Under the pieces are notes generated by a model that was not told the DNA's origin, did no database searches, and saw nothing but the letters and a program-made list of their open reading frames with translations. From NCBI RefSeq assembly GCF_019056515.1, contig NZ_CP064873.1, forward strand, positions 2,356,001 to 2,420,000: a stretch of DNA of 64,000 bases, written 5' to 3'. Below are positions 1-8,630 of this stretch, piece by piece. Numbering within the stretch: position 1 is the first letter of the stretch; the number at the start of each line of letters is the position of its first letter. The stretch comes from Microbacterium paraoxydans (GTDB taxonomy: Bacteria; Actinomycetota; Actinomycetes; Actinomycetales; Microbacteriaceae). Position numbers and translations under genes: made by a program.

Positions 1-300
1 GAGCATGACGTTCTCGGCCACCGTGAACACCGGCACGAGCATGAAGTGCTGGTGCACCATGCCGATGCCGGCGGCCATCGCGTCGCCAGGGCCGCGGAAG
101 TGCTGCACGACGTCGTCGAGGAGGATCTCGCCCTCGTCGGCCTGATACAGGCCGTAGAGCACGTTCATCAGCGTCGACTTGCCTGCGCCGTTCTCGCCGA
201 GGAGAGCGTGGATCTGACCGGGTTCGACCACGAGATCGATGTGGTCGTTCGCCACGAGGCTGCCGAATCGCTTGGTGATGCCGCGAAGTTCGAGCTTCAT
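1..300 (-). CDS. BMP-type sugar/nucleoside ABC transporter ATP-binding protein (5' part only)
   Basis: Only the first 100 codons are present; the gene leaves the window at base 1. The ATG is at 300. The protein opens with an ABC ATPase fold and has the Walker A motif GENGAGKST near residues 34-42 and a Q-loop region ([15 protein letters not shown]) near residues 80-94. This is typical of the double-domain ATPases of simple-sugar and nucleoside importers (RbsA/NupA type). It follows the BMP-family binding lipoprotein on the same strand, with a hairpin between them, so it should energise that importer at the inner face of the membrane. The permeases would lie beyond the window edge. Substrate cannot be read from the sequence. 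Confidence 0.9.
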   Translation of the reverse strand, partial: MKLELRGITKRFGSLVANDHIDLVVEPGQIHALLGENGAGKSTLMNVLYGLYQADEGEILLDDVVQHFRGPGDAMAAGIGMVHQHFMLVPVFTVAENVML

Positions 301-354
301 ATCTGCACCTTATCCAGAAGAGTCACCGAGGAGAATCGTCGCCGCCCACAGTGC

Positions 355-385
355 GGGGCGAGTGGCAGCCTGCGCCACTCGCCCC
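355..385 (-). terminator. Intercistronic hairpin between binding-protein and ATPase genes
   Basis: A perfect 12-bp inverted repeat (GGGGCGAGTGGC / GCCACTCGCCCC, 7-nt loop) lies between the BMP lipoprotein stop and the ATPase start. There is no U-run. I read it as a partial terminator or mRNA-stabilising stem that would keep the binding protein in excess over the ATPase. Confidence 0.6.
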
Positions 386-405
386 GTGCTGGGTACGGCT
401 CCGAC

Positions 406-1524
406 TCAGCGGGTGGGAGAGTTCTCGGACTCCACCGTGATGTCACCGGAGATGATCTGCTCCTGCAGAGCGGACAGCTCGTCCGTCAGGCCCTCGGGCA
501 GGTCTGCCTCGAAGTCGCCGAAGCCGGAGAGCTTGACGCCCTCGTTCTCGAGCGTGCCGATGTAGGGCTCCGGGTCGAACTCGCCGGCGGCGGCCGCGAG
601 CGTCGCGTCGCGGACGGCCACGTCGATGGCCTTCATGATCGAGACGAGCGTGATGTCGGCGACGCTGGGGTCAGCGACGGCGAGGTCGCTGTCGACACCG
701 AGCATCAGCGTGTCCTTGCCGCTGTCGTTGATCGCCGCTGCGGCGCTCTGGTAGACCGGGCCGCCGACGGGGAGGATGACGTCGACGCCCTGGTCGAGCA
801 CGCCCTGGGCGGTCTGCTTGGCCGTGTCGTTGGCGTCGAAGCCACCCGTGAAGGAACCCTTCTGGGTCTCGGCGTCCCAGCCGAAGACCTGGACGTCGGC
901 CGACTTGTCCTCGTTGTACTTCTCGACGCCGAGCTGGTAGCCGTCCATGAAGACCGCGACCGACGGGATCTGCATGCCGCCGAAGGTGCCGACCTTGTTC
1001 ACACCGGCCTCCGCGGACCAGGCGGCCGCCGCGTAGCCACCGAGGTAGGCGGCCTGGGCGGTGTCGAAGACGAGGGGCTTGATGTTCGGCGCGTCGGTGG
1101 TGCCGTCGAAGTCGTTGTCGGCCCAGTCGTCGATGATCGCGTAGTCGATGTCGGGGTTCGCGAGCGCGGACTCGACCGTGGCGGCGGACAGCTTGAAGCC
1201 GACCGAGACGATGAGCGAGCAGCCCTCGGAGACGGCGGTCTCGAGGTTCGGCGCGTAGTCGTTGTCGTTCGCGGACTCGAACTCCAGCGGCTTGATGCCG
1301 AGCTCGTCGGCGGCGCTGTCCATGCCCTCCTTGGCCGACTGGTTGAACGACTTGTCGTTCCAGCCGCCGGCGTCGGAGATGAGGCAGGGCTTGAAGTCGG
1401 AGTCGACGGGGGCGGATCCGCCCTCGGACTCGTCGGTCGGCGCCTGACCGCAGCCGGCAAGAGCGAAGACGACACCGGCGGCGACCGTCGCGCCGAGCAG
1501 CTTCTTGGTGGTGGAGATGGTCAC
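406..1524 (-). CDS. BMP family ABC transporter substrate-binding lipoprotein
   Basis: This 372-residue lipoprotein should capture a nucleoside or simple sugar outside the membrane for the ABC importer encoded downstream. The N-terminus is a lipoprotein signal: lysines, a hydrophobic stretch, then lipobox ALAGC with Cys25. The mature part looks like the BMP (Bmp/Med/PnrA) family, with an early DAGGWNDKSFNQSA segment and a later GFKLSAATVESA region. I chose the GTG at 1524 because GGGAGG sits about 5 nt upstream and the signal peptide starts there; the frame stays open further upstream (to 1554) but adds residues that do not fit a signal peptide. It is the first gene of the operon. The family binds purine nucleosides in several characterised members, but the substrate here is open. 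Confidence 0.9.
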   Translation of the reverse strand: MTISTTKKLLGATVAAGVVFALAGCGQAPTDESEGGSAPVDSDFKPCLISDAGGWNDKSFNQSAKEGMDSAADELGIKPLEFESANDNDYAPNLETAVSEGCSLIVSVGFKLSAATVESALANPDIDYAIIDDWADNDFDGTTDAPNIKPLVFDTAQAAYLGGYAAAAWSAEAGVNKVGTFGGMQIPSVAVFMDGYQLGVEKYNEDKSADVQVFGWDAETQKGSFTGGFDANDTAKQTAQGVLDQGVDVILPVGGPVYQSAAAAINDSGKDTLMLGVDSDLAVADPSVADITLVSIMKAIDVAVRDATLAAAAGEFDPEPYIGTLENEGVKLSGFGDFEADLPEGLTDELSALQEQIISGDITVESENSPTR

Positions 1525-1568
1525 GGATGCCTCCCTCAACGAACCCGCGGCCATCGCGGATCGATCAA

Positions 1569-1601
1569 AGTTACCTAGTGTTTCGACGTTCGTGCACGTC
1601 G
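1569..1601 (-). promoter_or_regulatory. Candidate promoter and palindromic operator for the BMP operon
   Basis: An AT-richer patch (TAGGTAACTT, minus strand) upstream of the GTG could hold the -10 box. Just upstream is a palindrome CGACGT-N6-ACGTCG at 1584-1601, placed where a repressor could act. No regulator gene is next to it, so this is only a candidate. Confidence 0.3.
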
Positions 1602-1649
1602 GCCCCGGGCGGCCGGGCCAATGGTTACAAAGCTGAAATCAACCCTGCC

Positions 1650-1673
1650 GATGAGCACGGACCGATGCTCATC
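1650..1673 (-). terminator. Weak stem-loop at the manC stop codon
   Basis: GATGAGCA and TGCTCATC form an 8-bp stem around an 8-nt loop. The stem overlaps the manC stop codon. There is no U-tract, so termination may be incomplete. Confidence 0.35.
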
Positions 1674-2787
1674 AGAGCACGTCGCCCTGTCCGTTGAGTT
1701 TCAACGACTCCACCACGCCCTTCACCCGCTGCGCGTTCTCGACCGTCGTGACCAGGAGCGCGTCGGGGGTGTCGACCACGACGATGTCCTGCACGCCGAC
1801 GAGGCTGATCACGCGGCTGGTCTGGCTGACGAGGATGCCGCTGGCCGCGTCGGTGAGCACCCGGGCGCGGGGTCCGAGGACGGCGAGGTCGTTCTTGCGG
1901 CCGTTCGTGATGAGCTTCGTCAGTGACGCGAAGTCCCCCACGTCATCCCAGTCGAAGTGCCCGGGGACCACGGCGAGGCGCCCGCGCCGCGCCGCCGGCT
2001 CCGCGACGGCGTAGTCGATCGCGATCTTCTTCAACCGCGGCCAGATGCGGTCGACGGCCGGCCCGCGGAGCTCCCGGTCGTCCCAGGCCTCGGCGAGCTC
2101 GAGCAGACCGGCGTGCAGAGCAGGCTCGTTGGCCGCGAGCTCGTCCAGCAGGACGCTCGCCTTCGCGATGAACATGCCCGCGTTCCACAGATAGGTGCGC
2201 TCGGCGAGGTAGGCCTTGGCCGTCTCCAGATCCGGCTTCTCGACGAAGCTCTCGACGAGGGCCGCCTCCCTGGCGCGCTCGACGACCAGCTCCGGCCCCT
2301 TCTTGATGTAGCCGAAGCCGACCGCCGGCTCGGTCGGCGCGATGCCGATCGTGCAGATGTAGCCCTCCCTCGCGACCTCGACGGCGTCGCGGACGGCGAA
2401 CTCGAAGACCCGCGTGCCCCGGATGACGTGGTCGGCGCTGAACGAGCCGATGATGACGTCCGGGTTGCGCCGGTGCAGCACGGCCGCCGCCAGCCCGATC
2501 GCCGCCGCGGACTCGCGGGGCTCGGATTCCAGGAAGACGTTGAGGTCGGCGATCCCCGGCAGCTCCGCCTCCACCGCCGCCCGGTGCGCGCGCCCGGTGA
2601 CCACCGCGATCCGGTCCGGACCGGCGAGCGGCTCCAGACGGTCCCACGTGTCGCGCAGCAGCGAATGCCCGGACCCGGTGAGATCGTGCAGGAACTTCGG
2701 GGCGTCCGCCCGGGACAGCGGCCACAGCCGACTGCCGATGCCGCCGGCAGGGATGACCGCGTAGAAGTCTTCGATCGGCTCGCTCAT
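1672..2787 (-). CDS. manC: Mannose-1-phosphate guanylyltransferase
   Basis: This 371-residue enzyme makes GDP-mannose from mannose-1-phosphate and GTP in the cytoplasm, supplying mannosylation of lipids, glycans and proteins. Residues 15-26 carry the sugar-nucleotidyltransferase signature GGIGSRLWPLSR, and FVEKP is present in the sugar-binding half. The length fits the single-domain form: there is no C-terminal cupin phosphomannose-isomerase domain as in bifunctional ManC/AlgA. The ATG at 2787 has no good Shine-Dalgarno, but TACGCT lies 7 nt upstream, which suggests a nearly leaderless transcript. It is divergent from sdhC. A protein mannosyltransferase (pmt) at the far end of the window would use mannose derived from this product. 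Confidence 0.9.
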   Translation of the reverse strand: MSEPIEDFYAVIPAGGIGSRLWPLSRADAPKFLHDLTGSGHSLLRDTWDRLEPLAGPDRIAVVTGRAHRAAVEAELPGIADLNVFLESEPRESAAAIGLAAAVLHRRNPDVIIGSFSADHVIRGTRVFEFAVRDAVEVAREGYICTIGIAPTEPAVGFGYIKKGPELVVERAREAALVESFVEKPDLETAKAYLAERTYLWNAGMFIAKASVLLDELAANEPALHAGLLELAEAWDDRELRGPAVDRIWPRLKKIAIDYAVAEPAARRGRLAVVPGHFDWDDVGDFASLTKLITNGRKNDLAVLGPRARVLTDAASGILVSQTSRVISLVGVQDIVVVDTPDALLVTTVENAQRVKGVVESLKLNGQGDVL

Positions 2788-2794
2788 GCAGGCC

Positions 2795-2800
2795 AGCGTA
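2795..2800 (-). promoter_or_regulatory. -10 box of manC (near-leaderless)
   Basis: TACGCT on the minus strand is followed by a 7-nt spacer and the manC ATG at 2787. No ribosome-binding site fits in the gap. Confidence 0.5.
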
Positions 2801-2853
2801 GCGGCGGGTCCGACTTAGGCTCCCCTTCGTCGCCCGGGGCGTCCGCGCGGGAA

Positions 2854-2859
2854 TAGGAT
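2854..2859 (+). promoter_or_regulatory. -10 box of the sdhCDAB operon
   Basis: TAGGAT matches the TANNNT -10 pattern seen before many genes in this window. It would give a leader of about 85-90 nt before the sdhC GTG. No clear -35 box is visible. Confidence 0.45.
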
Positions 2860-2952
2860 GGACACCGATCGGGCGTGCCTGACCCTCCTCCAGGCCAGAT
2901 GTGGACGAAGCAGCGCACGCGACCGAAACACATCGATCCAGGGAGGACGACC

Positions 2953-3387
2953 GTGTCCACAAGCGCTCGCTTGACACCGTCGATTTCGGAAACCACGTCC
3001 AAGACCCCCCGCGGCACCCTCTATCGGGGTCGCGAAGGCATGTGGTCGTGGGTGCTTCACCGCATCACCGGAGTCGCCATCTTCTTCTTCCTGTTGGTGC
3101 ACGTGCTCGACACGGCGCTGATCAGGGTGTCGCCGGAGGCGTACGACGCGGTCATCGGCACATACAAGAACCCGGTCATGGCGATCGGCGAGGTCGTCCT
3201 CGTGGCGGGCATCGTCTTCCACGCCATGAACGGCCTGCGCATCATCGCCGTCGACTTCTGGTCGAAGGGCGCCAAGTACCAGCGCCAGCTCTTCTGGGGC
3301 GTGCTGCTCGTGTGGGGCGTCATCATGGCCGGCTTCGTCCCGCGCCACCTGATGCTCGCGTTCGCCGGCTTCGGAGGAGGACACTGA
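2953..3387 (+). CDS. sdhC: Succinate dehydrogenase cytochrome b556 subunit
   Basis: This 144-residue membrane anchor helps bind heme b and quinone in complex II. I set the start at the GTG at 2953 because GGGAGG lies 6 nt upstream; an open frame upstream (from 2875) has no such site. The N-terminus is polar, then GMWSWVLHRITGVAIFFFL gives the HRxTG motif with His36 (family position near the quinone site). His50 in the first membrane helix and the VFHAMNGLRII segment in the second are the usual heme-region histidines. Three membrane helices are visible. Its stop codon overlaps the sdhD start (ATGA), so the two anchors are probably translationally coupled. Confidence 0.95.
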   Translation: MSTSARLTPSISETTSKTPRGTLYRGREGMWSWVLHRITGVAIFFFLLVHVLDTALIRVSPEAYDAVIGTYKNPVMAIGEVVLVAGIVFHAMNGLRIIAVDFWSKGAKYQRQLFWGVLLVWGVIMAGFVPRHLMLAFAGFGGGH

Positions 3388-3827
3388 TGACCGCCCAGAC
3401 CGTCGCCGCTCCCGCCCGTCGCCAGCGCGGCGTCAACCTCGAGAAGTGGGGCTGGGTCTTCATGCGCGTCTCGGGCGTCGTGCTCGTCGTGCTGATCTTC
3501 GGCCACCTCTTCGTGAACCTCATGGTCGGCGAGGGCATCCACGCCCTCGACTTCGCCTTCATCGCCGGCAAGTTCGCCACCCCGTTCTGGCAGTGGTGGG
3601 ACGTGCTGATGCTCTGGCTCGCACTCATCCACGGTGCCAACGGCATGCGGACGATCGTGAACGACTACGTGACCAACCCGACCGCGCGCAAGGCGCTCGT
3701 CTGGGCCCTCGGCCTGGCCGCGGGCCTGCTCATCCTCCTCGGCACCCTGGTCGTCTTCACGTTCGACCCGTGCCTGGGTGTGACCGAGTCGAGCACGCTG
3801 TGGGAGACCTGCCAGGCGCAGGGCTAG
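3387..3827 (+). CDS. sdhD: Succinate dehydrogenase hydrophobic membrane anchor subunit
   Basis: This 146-residue protein is the second anchor of complex II. The ATG at 3387 shares a base with the sdhC stop, and GGAGGA lies about 8 nt upstream. After a basic N-terminus there are three membrane helices: one around [19 protein letters not shown], one around [13 protein letters not shown], and one near [18 protein letters not shown]. His residues in HLFVN and LIHGANGMR are in the positions expected for heme and quinone contacts. The C-terminus carries two cysteines (DPCLG and ETCQAQG) outside the last helix. The next gene, sdhA, starts 19 nt downstream. Confidence 0.93.
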   Translation: MTAQTVAAPARRQRGVNLEKWGWVFMRVSGVVLVVLIFGHLFVNLMVGEGIHALDFAFIAGKFATPFWQWWDVLMLWLALIHGANGMRTIVNDYVTNPTARKALVWALGLAAGLLILLGTLVVFTFDPCLGVTESSTLWETCQAQG

Positions 3828-3846
3828 AAGAAGAGGCAAACGAGAA

Positions 3847-5673
3847 GTGACTACCCAGACGCAGGATTCCGTCGTCCGTGACGGCGTGCACTACCACCAG
3901 TTCGACATCGTCATCGTGGGCGCCGGCGGCGCCGGCATGCGGGCGGCCATCGAGGCCGGCCCCGGCGCGAAGACGGCCGTGATCTCCAAGCTGTACCCGA
4001 CGCGCTCGCACACCGGTGCCGCGCAGGGCGGTATGGCGGCGGCCCTCGCGAACGTCGAGGAGGACTCCTGGGAGTGGCACACCTTCGACACCGTGAAGGG
4101 CGGCGACTACCTCGTCGACCAGGACGCGGCGGAGATCCTCGCGAAGGAGGCCATCGACGCGGTCATCGACCTCGAGAACATGGGTCTCCCCTTCAACCGC
4201 ACCCCCGAGGGCAAGATCGACCAGCGTCGCTTCGGCGGTCACACGGCCGAGCACGGCAAGACCCCGGTCCGCCGCGCCTGCTACGCCGCCGACCGCACCG
4301 GTCACATGATCCTGCAGACGCTGTTCCAGAACTGCGTCAAGCTCGGCATCAACTTCTTCAACGAGTTCTACGTGCTCGACCTCATCACCGTGAAGGACGC
4401 GGCGGGCGCGACGCAGATCGCCGGCGTGGTGGCCTACGACCTCGCCACGGGCGAGCTGCACGTCTTCCAGTCCAAGGCCGTGATCTTCGCGACCGGCGGT
4501 TTCGGCAAGATCTTCAAGACGACCTCCAACGCGCACACCCTCACGGGCGACGGCGTCGGCATCGTCTGGCGCAAGGGCCTCCCCCTCGAGGACCTCGAGT
4601 TCTTCCAGTTCCACCCGACCGGCCTCGCCGGCCTCGGAATCCTCCTCACCGAGGGCGCCCGCGGCGAGGGTGCGATCCTGCGCAACGCCTCGGGTGAGCG
4701 CTTCATGGAGCGGTACGCCCCGACGATCAAGGACCTGGCGCCCCGAGACATCGTCGCGCGCTGCATGGTCCAGGAGGTCGCGGAGGGACGCGGCGCCGGT
4801 CCTCACAAGGACTACGTACTGCTGGACTGCACGCACCTGGGCGCCGAGGTGCTGGAGACCAAGCTCCCCGACATCACCGAGTTCGCCCGCACCTACCTGG
4901 GCGTCGACCCGGTCGTCGAGCCGGTCCCCGTCATGCCGACCGCGCACTACGCCATGGGCGGCATCCCCACCAACAACAACGGCGAGGTGCTCGCGGACAA
5001 CGACACCGTCGTCCCCGGCCTGTACGCTGCCGGCGAGTGCGCCTGCGTCTCGGTGCACGGCGCCAACCGCCTCGGCACGAACTCGCTGCTCGACATCAAC
5101 GTGTTCGGCAAGCGGTCCGGCCGCAACGCCGTCGAGTACGTCAAGACGGCCGAGTTCGTCCCGCTGCCGGAGAACCCCGCCGGGTTCGTCTCCGACATGC
5201 TCGAGGGCCTGCGCAACAACCAGGGCACCGAGCGGATCGCGGTCCTCCGCAAGACGCTGCAGGACGAGATGGACAAGGGCGCGCAGGTGTTCCGCACGCA
5301 CGAGTCGCTGCAGCACGTCCTCGGCGTGATCGCGGAGCTCCGTGAGCGCTACAAGAACGTGCACGTCGACGACAAGGGCCACCGGTTCAACACCGACCTG
5401 CTCGAGGCCGTCGAACTGGGCTTCCTGCTCGACATCGCCGAGGTCGTCGTCTACGCCGCACAGAACCGCGAGGAGAGCCGCGGCGGACACATGCGCGACG
5501 ACTTCCCGAAGCGTGACGACGAGAACTACATGAAGCACACCATGGCGTACCTCACGGGCGACCCGCACTCCTCCGACCCGAGCGACCACATCAAGCTCGA
5601 CTGGAAGCCGGTCGTCTTCACCAAGAACGACAAGGGCGAGTTGAACTACCCGCCGATGGAGAGGAAGTACTGA
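3847..5673 (+). CDS. sdhA: Succinate dehydrogenase flavoprotein subunit
   Basis: This 608-residue subunit oxidises succinate to fumarate on the cytoplasmic side, passing electrons through FAD to SdhB. The FAD dinucleotide fold appears as [14 protein letters not shown] near residues 21-34. [10 protein letters not shown] holds His55, the residue that carries the covalent FAD in this family. The active-site region includes FQFHPTG and the RGEGAILRN segment, and [13 protein letters not shown] closes the FAD site. Length and motif order match full-size SdhA. It starts at a GTG with a modest GAAGAGG site. It is followed after 2 nt by sdhB. Confidence 0.97.
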   Translation: MTTQTQDSVVRDGVHYHQFDIVIVGAGGAGMRAAIEAGPGAKTAVISKLYPTRSHTGAAQGGMAAALANVEEDSWEWHTFDTVKGGDYLVDQDAAEILAKEAIDAVIDLENMGLPFNRTPEGKIDQRRFGGHTAEHGKTPVRRACYAADRTGHMILQTLFQNCVKLGINFFNEFYVLDLITVKDAAGATQIAGVVAYDLATGELHVFQSKAVIFATGGFGKIFKTTSNAHTLTGDGVGIVWRKGLPLEDLEFFQFHPTGLAGLGILLTEGARGEGAILRNASGERFMERYAPTIKDLAPRDIVARCMVQEVAEGRGAGPHKDYVLLDCTHLGAEVLETKLPDITEFARTYLGVDPVVEPVPVMPTAHYAMGGIPTNNNGEVLADNDTVVPGLYAAGECACVSVHGANRLGTNSLLDINVFGKRSGRNAVEYVKTAEFVPLPENPAGFVSDMLEGLRNNQGTERIAVLRKTLQDEMDKGAQVFRTHESLQHVLGVIAELRERYKNVHVDDKGHRFNTDLLEAVELGFLLDIAEVVVYAAQNREESRGGHMRDDFPKRDDENYMKHTMAYLTGDPHSSDPSDHIKLDWKPVVFTKNDKGELNYPPMERKY

Positions 5674-5675
5674 GC

Positions 5676-6443
5676 ATGTCGAACGCCATCGCCGAAGCGC
5701 CGGCCGAGACGACCGAAGACACCGGGATCCAGTCCTTCATCGTCACCTTCAACATCCGCCGGTTCGACCCCGAGGTCGACGCCGAGCCGCACTGGGTCGA
5801 CTACGACGTGGAGCTCTACTCCACCGACCGCGTGCTCGACGCCCTGCACAAGATCAAGTGGGAGGTCGACGGCTCGCTGACCTTCCGCCGCTCCTGCGCC
5901 CACGGCATCTGCGGTTCCGACGCCATGCGCATCAACGGCCGCAACCGCCTGGCCTGCAAGACGCTGATCAAGGACCTCGACATCTCGAAGCCGATCTACG
6001 TCGAGGCCATCAAGGGCCTGCCGCTGGAGAAGGACCTCGTCGTCGACATGGAGCCGTTCTTCGCGTCGTACCGCGAGGTGCAGCCGTTCCTCGTCGCGAA
6101 CTCCGTGCCGGAGAAGGGCAAGGAGCGCACGCAGTCCATCGCCGACCGCGAGATCTTCGACGACACCACCAAGTGCATCCTCTGCGCCGCGTGCACCTCG
6201 TCGTGCCCCGTGTTCTGGACCGACGGCCAGTACTTCGGTCCGGCCGCGATCGTCAACGCGCACCGCTTCATCTTCGACTCGCGCGACGACAACGCCGCGG
6301 TGCGTCTCGACATCCTCAACGACAAGGAGGGCGTCTGGCGCTGCCGCACGACCTTCAACTGCTCCGAGGCGTGCCCCCGCGGCATCGAGGTCACCAAGGC
6401 CATCGCCGAGGTCAAGCAGGCAGTCCTCCGCGGGCGTCCCTGA
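5676..6443 (+). CDS. sdhB: Succinate dehydrogenase iron-sulfur subunit
   Basis: This 255-residue subunit relays electrons from SdhA to the quinone site. The ligands for all three clusters can be read. [2Fe-2S]: Cys74, Cys79, Asp82 in the third position (as in the E. coli enzyme) and Cys94. [4Fe-4S]: Cys168, Cys171, Cys174 with Cys234. [3Fe-4S]: Cys178, Cys224 and Cys230. It has a short N-terminal extension of about 20 residues before the ferredoxin fold. It is the last gene of the operon and is followed by a strong hairpin terminator. Confidence 0.97.
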   Translation: MSNAIAEAPAETTEDTGIQSFIVTFNIRRFDPEVDAEPHWVDYDVELYSTDRVLDALHKIKWEVDGSLTFRRSCAHGICGSDAMRINGRNRLACKTLIKDLDISKPIYVEAIKGLPLEKDLVVDMEPFFASYREVQPFLVANSVPEKGKERTQSIADREIFDDTTKCILCAACTSSCPVFWTDGQYFGPAAIVNAHRFIFDSRDDNAAVRLDILNDKEGVWRCRTTFNCSEACPRGIEVTKAIAEVKQAVLRGRP

Positions 6444-6463
6444 CGCGCCGGCACAGGCAACCA

Positions 6464-6505
6464 CGCGAGAACAGGCGGTCCCGGACGGGGCCGCCTGTTC
6501 TCGCG
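6464..6505 (+). terminator. Rho-independent terminator of the sdh operon
   Basis: The 15-bp perfect arms CGCGAGAACAGGCGG and CCGCCTGTTCTCGCG enclose a 12-nt loop. A third partial copy of the right arm (GCCTGTTCTCGCGG, 6511-6524) follows, so an alternative stem is possible. Confidence 0.8.
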
Positions 6506-6563
6506 TCTGCGCCTGTTCTCGCGGAGGCAGGCCGGGCGCGCGAGGGCGGGTCCCGCGCTTGGG

Positions 6564-6569
6564 TAGGGT
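6564..6569 (+). promoter_or_regulatory. -10 box, leaderless promoter of the YihY-family gene
   Basis: TAGGGT begins exactly 12 nt before the GTG at 6576, leaving a 6-nt spacer. Transcription would start at or next to the start codon. Confidence 0.6.
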
Positions 6570-6575
6570 GGGGGC

Positions 6576-7781
6576 GTGTCCGAGCCTGGTTCGGCGACCG
6601 ACGGTCGCCTCGATGCCGCGGTCGAGCGCGCGACCGCGCTGACCCGGCGCACCCTCGGCCTCTTCCCGGTGCGGGTGTGGCGGCACTTCCTGCAGCACAA
6701 CGGCTTCCTGCTCGCCGCCGGGGTGAGCTATCAGGCGCTGTTCGCCATCTTCGCCGCGATCTACCTCGCGTTCGCCATCGCGGGCCTCTGGCTCGGCGGC
6801 AGTGAGGAGGCGGTGAACGGCCTCATCGACATCATCAACAACTACATCCCGAACCTCATCCTCGACGAGGGCGGCGTCTTCACTCCCGCGCAGGTGCAGG
6901 AGATCGCCTCGAACACCAGCGGGTTCCTCGGAATCACCGGTCTCATCGCCCTCGGCACGGTGATCTGGACCGCGATCGGGTGGGTGACCTTCTCGCGGCG
7001 GGCCGTGCGGGACATCTTCGGCCTCGAGCCCGACCGGCGCAGCTACCTCCTCCTCAAGGCGCGCGACCTGCTCGCCGCCCTGATCTTCGGCGTTGCGCTC
7101 ATCGTCGGCTCCGCACTGAGCTCGGCCAGCGCCGCGGTCCTCAGCTGGGTGCTGTCGCTGCTGGGCTGGGATGCCGGCTCCGACGGCCTCAACATCAGCA
7201 TCCGCATCGGCACCGTCCTGGTGTCGTTCGTCCTGCTGACGGGAGCGCTGGCGGCGATGGTGCGCTTCCTCACCGGCACCTCGCTGCACTGGAGCACGAT
7301 CTGGCCGGGAGCCCTCCTCGGCGGCGCGGCCATGACGGTGCTGCAGTTCGGGGTCGGGTTCCTACTGAGCTACACGCCGTCGAACCCGCTGCTGGCGACC
7401 TTCGCGATCTTCGTCGGACTGCTGCTGTGGTTCCGGGTGAACGGGGTGGTCATGCTCGTCGCCGCGTCGTGGATCGCCGTCGCCGCCCAGGACCGCGACC
7501 TCCCGCTCCTGCTGCCGACGGAGGCCGAGCGGCGGGTGGCGGAGCACGCCACGCTGCTCTCCGCGGCACGGATCCGACTGCGCGACGCCCGCGCCGCGCG
7601 CGACGGGGCCCCGTGGTACCGGAGCTGGGCGGCCGGACACGCCGTCCGCGCGGCGGAGGACGAGGTCGCGCGACTGGAGGCCTCCGCTCCCCCGCCCGCG
7701 CCTCCGACCTCCCCTCTCGCGCAGCGCCTGCTCTCCGAGCTCGATCACCGTCAGAACCGCGATGTCGGCGGTGCTCGTTAG
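6576..7781 (+). CDS. YihY/virulence factor BrkB family membrane protein
   Basis: This 401-residue integral membrane protein has about six hydrophobic segments between residues 40 and 310, in the pattern of the YihY/BrkB (formerly RNase BN-like) family. The N-terminal LFPVRVWRHFLQHNGFLLAAGVSYQALFAIF segment fits the family's first helix. The C-terminal 90 residues are charged and proline/alanine-rich and probably cytoplasmic. The role of the family is not firmly established; transport and envelope functions have been suggested. The GTG start directly follows a -10-like hexamer. It lies 9 nt before xthA, but xthA appears to have its own promoter overlapping this stop codon. Confidence 0.85.
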   Translation: MSEPGSATDGRLDAAVERATALTRRTLGLFPVRVWRHFLQHNGFLLAAGVSYQALFAIFAAIYLAFAIAGLWLGGSEEAVNGLIDIINNYIPNLILDEGGVFTPAQVQEIASNTSGFLGITGLIALGTVIWTAIGWVTFSRRAVRDIFGLEPDRRSYLLLKARDLLAALIFGVALIVGSALSSASAAVLSWVLSLLGWDAGSDGLNISIRIGTVLVSFVLLTGALAAMVRFLTGTSLHWSTIWPGALLGGAAMTVLQFGVGFLLSYTPSNPLLATFAIFVGLLLWFRVNGVVMLVAASWIAVAAQDRDLPLLLPTEAERRVAEHATLLSAARIRLRDARAARDGAPWYRSWAAGHAVRAAEDEVARLEASAPPPAPPTSPLAQRLLSELDHRQNRDVGGAR

Positions 7782-7784
7782 GCT
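7779..7784 (+). promoter_or_regulatory. -10 box, leaderless promoter of xthA
   Basis: TAGGCT lies exactly 12 nt before the xthA ATG and includes the TAG stop codon of the upstream gene. The GGAGGA between it and the ATG touches the start codon, too close to act as a normal ribosome-binding site. Confidence 0.6.
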
Positions 7785-7790
7785 GGAGGA

Positions 7791-8630
7791 ATGCCTCACC
7801 TGCGTATCGCCTCGGTCAATGTCAACGGGATCCGGGCGGCCGCCCGCAACGGGATGAGCACGTGGCTGGACGCCGCAGACATCGACATCCTCACCCTTCA
7901 GGAGGTGCGCGGGCAGGACGAGCACATCGAGGCCGCCCTCCCCGGCTGGACCTTCGTGCACGACGAGGCCACGGCCAAGGGGCGCGCGGGCGTCGCGATC
8001 GCCAGCCGCCTCCCCGCGCTCGCCTCCCGGGCGGACTTCGGCCCGGAGGACTTCGACTCCAAGGGGCGCTGGATCGAGGCCGACTTCCTGATCGGCGACC
8101 GTCCGCTCACCGTCGTCAGCGCCTACGTGCACTCCGGCGAGGCCGACACCCCCAAGCAGGACGAGAAGTGGAAGTTCCTCGACGCGTTCGAGGCTCGACT
8201 GGCGAGCCTGAACACCGACGGCGCCCTCGCCCTCGTCACCGGCGACCTCAACGTGGGGCACCGCGAGCTCGACATCAAGAACTGGCGCGGCAACCGCACC
8301 AAGGCCGGCTTCCTGCCGCGCGAGCGCGCCTACTTCGATCGCTTCCTCGGTGAGGCCGGGACATCGGTCACCGGCGTCGACGGCTCGGTCGGCACGGGCC
8401 TGGGCTGGGTCGACGTCGGACGTCGCTTCCACGGCGAGGTGGACGGGCCGTACACCTGGTGGTCCATGCGCGGGAAGGCCTTCGACAACGACTCGGGATG
8501 GCGCATCGACTACCACCTGGCCACGCCCGCTCTCGCCGAGCGCGTGCAGGCGTACCACGTGGCCCGTGCGGCCGCGTACGACCAGCGCTGGAGCGACCAC
8601 GCGCCGGTCGTCGTCGACTACACCTACTGA
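7791..8630 (+). CDS. xthA: Exodeoxyribonuclease III (AP endonuclease family)
   Basis: This 279-residue enzyme should cleave DNA 5' of abasic sites and trim 3' ends in base-excision repair. The exonuclease-endonuclease-phosphatase fold is clear: SVNVNGIRAA at the N-terminus, the metal-binding Glu in LQEVRG, TGDLNVGHRELD in the middle (Asp and Asn of the active site), and the C-terminal SDHAPVVVDY with the catalytic Asp-His pair. Length is normal for the family. The last 7 bases overlap the end of the convergent DUF4166-like gene. Confidence 0.93.
   Translation: MPHLRIASVNVNGIRAAARNGMSTWLDAADIDILTLQEVRGQDEHIEAALPGWTFVHDEATAKGRAGVAIASRLPALASRADFGPEDFDSKGRWIEADFLIGDRPLTVVSAYVHSGEADTPKQDEKWKFLDAFEARLASLNTDGALALVTGDLNVGHRELDIKNWRGNRTKAGFLPRERAYFDRFLGEAGTSVTGVDGSVGTGLGWVDVGRRFHGEVDGPYTWWSMRGKAFDNDSGWRIDYHLATPALAERVQAYHVARAAAYDQRWSDHAPVVVDYTY

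Noticed and set aside
46..1578. Long plus-strand open frame opposite the BMP gene
   Set aside because: High GC gives long open antisense frames. It lacks a ribosome-binding site and family similarity, while the minus-strand gene has a clear signal peptide and family motifs.
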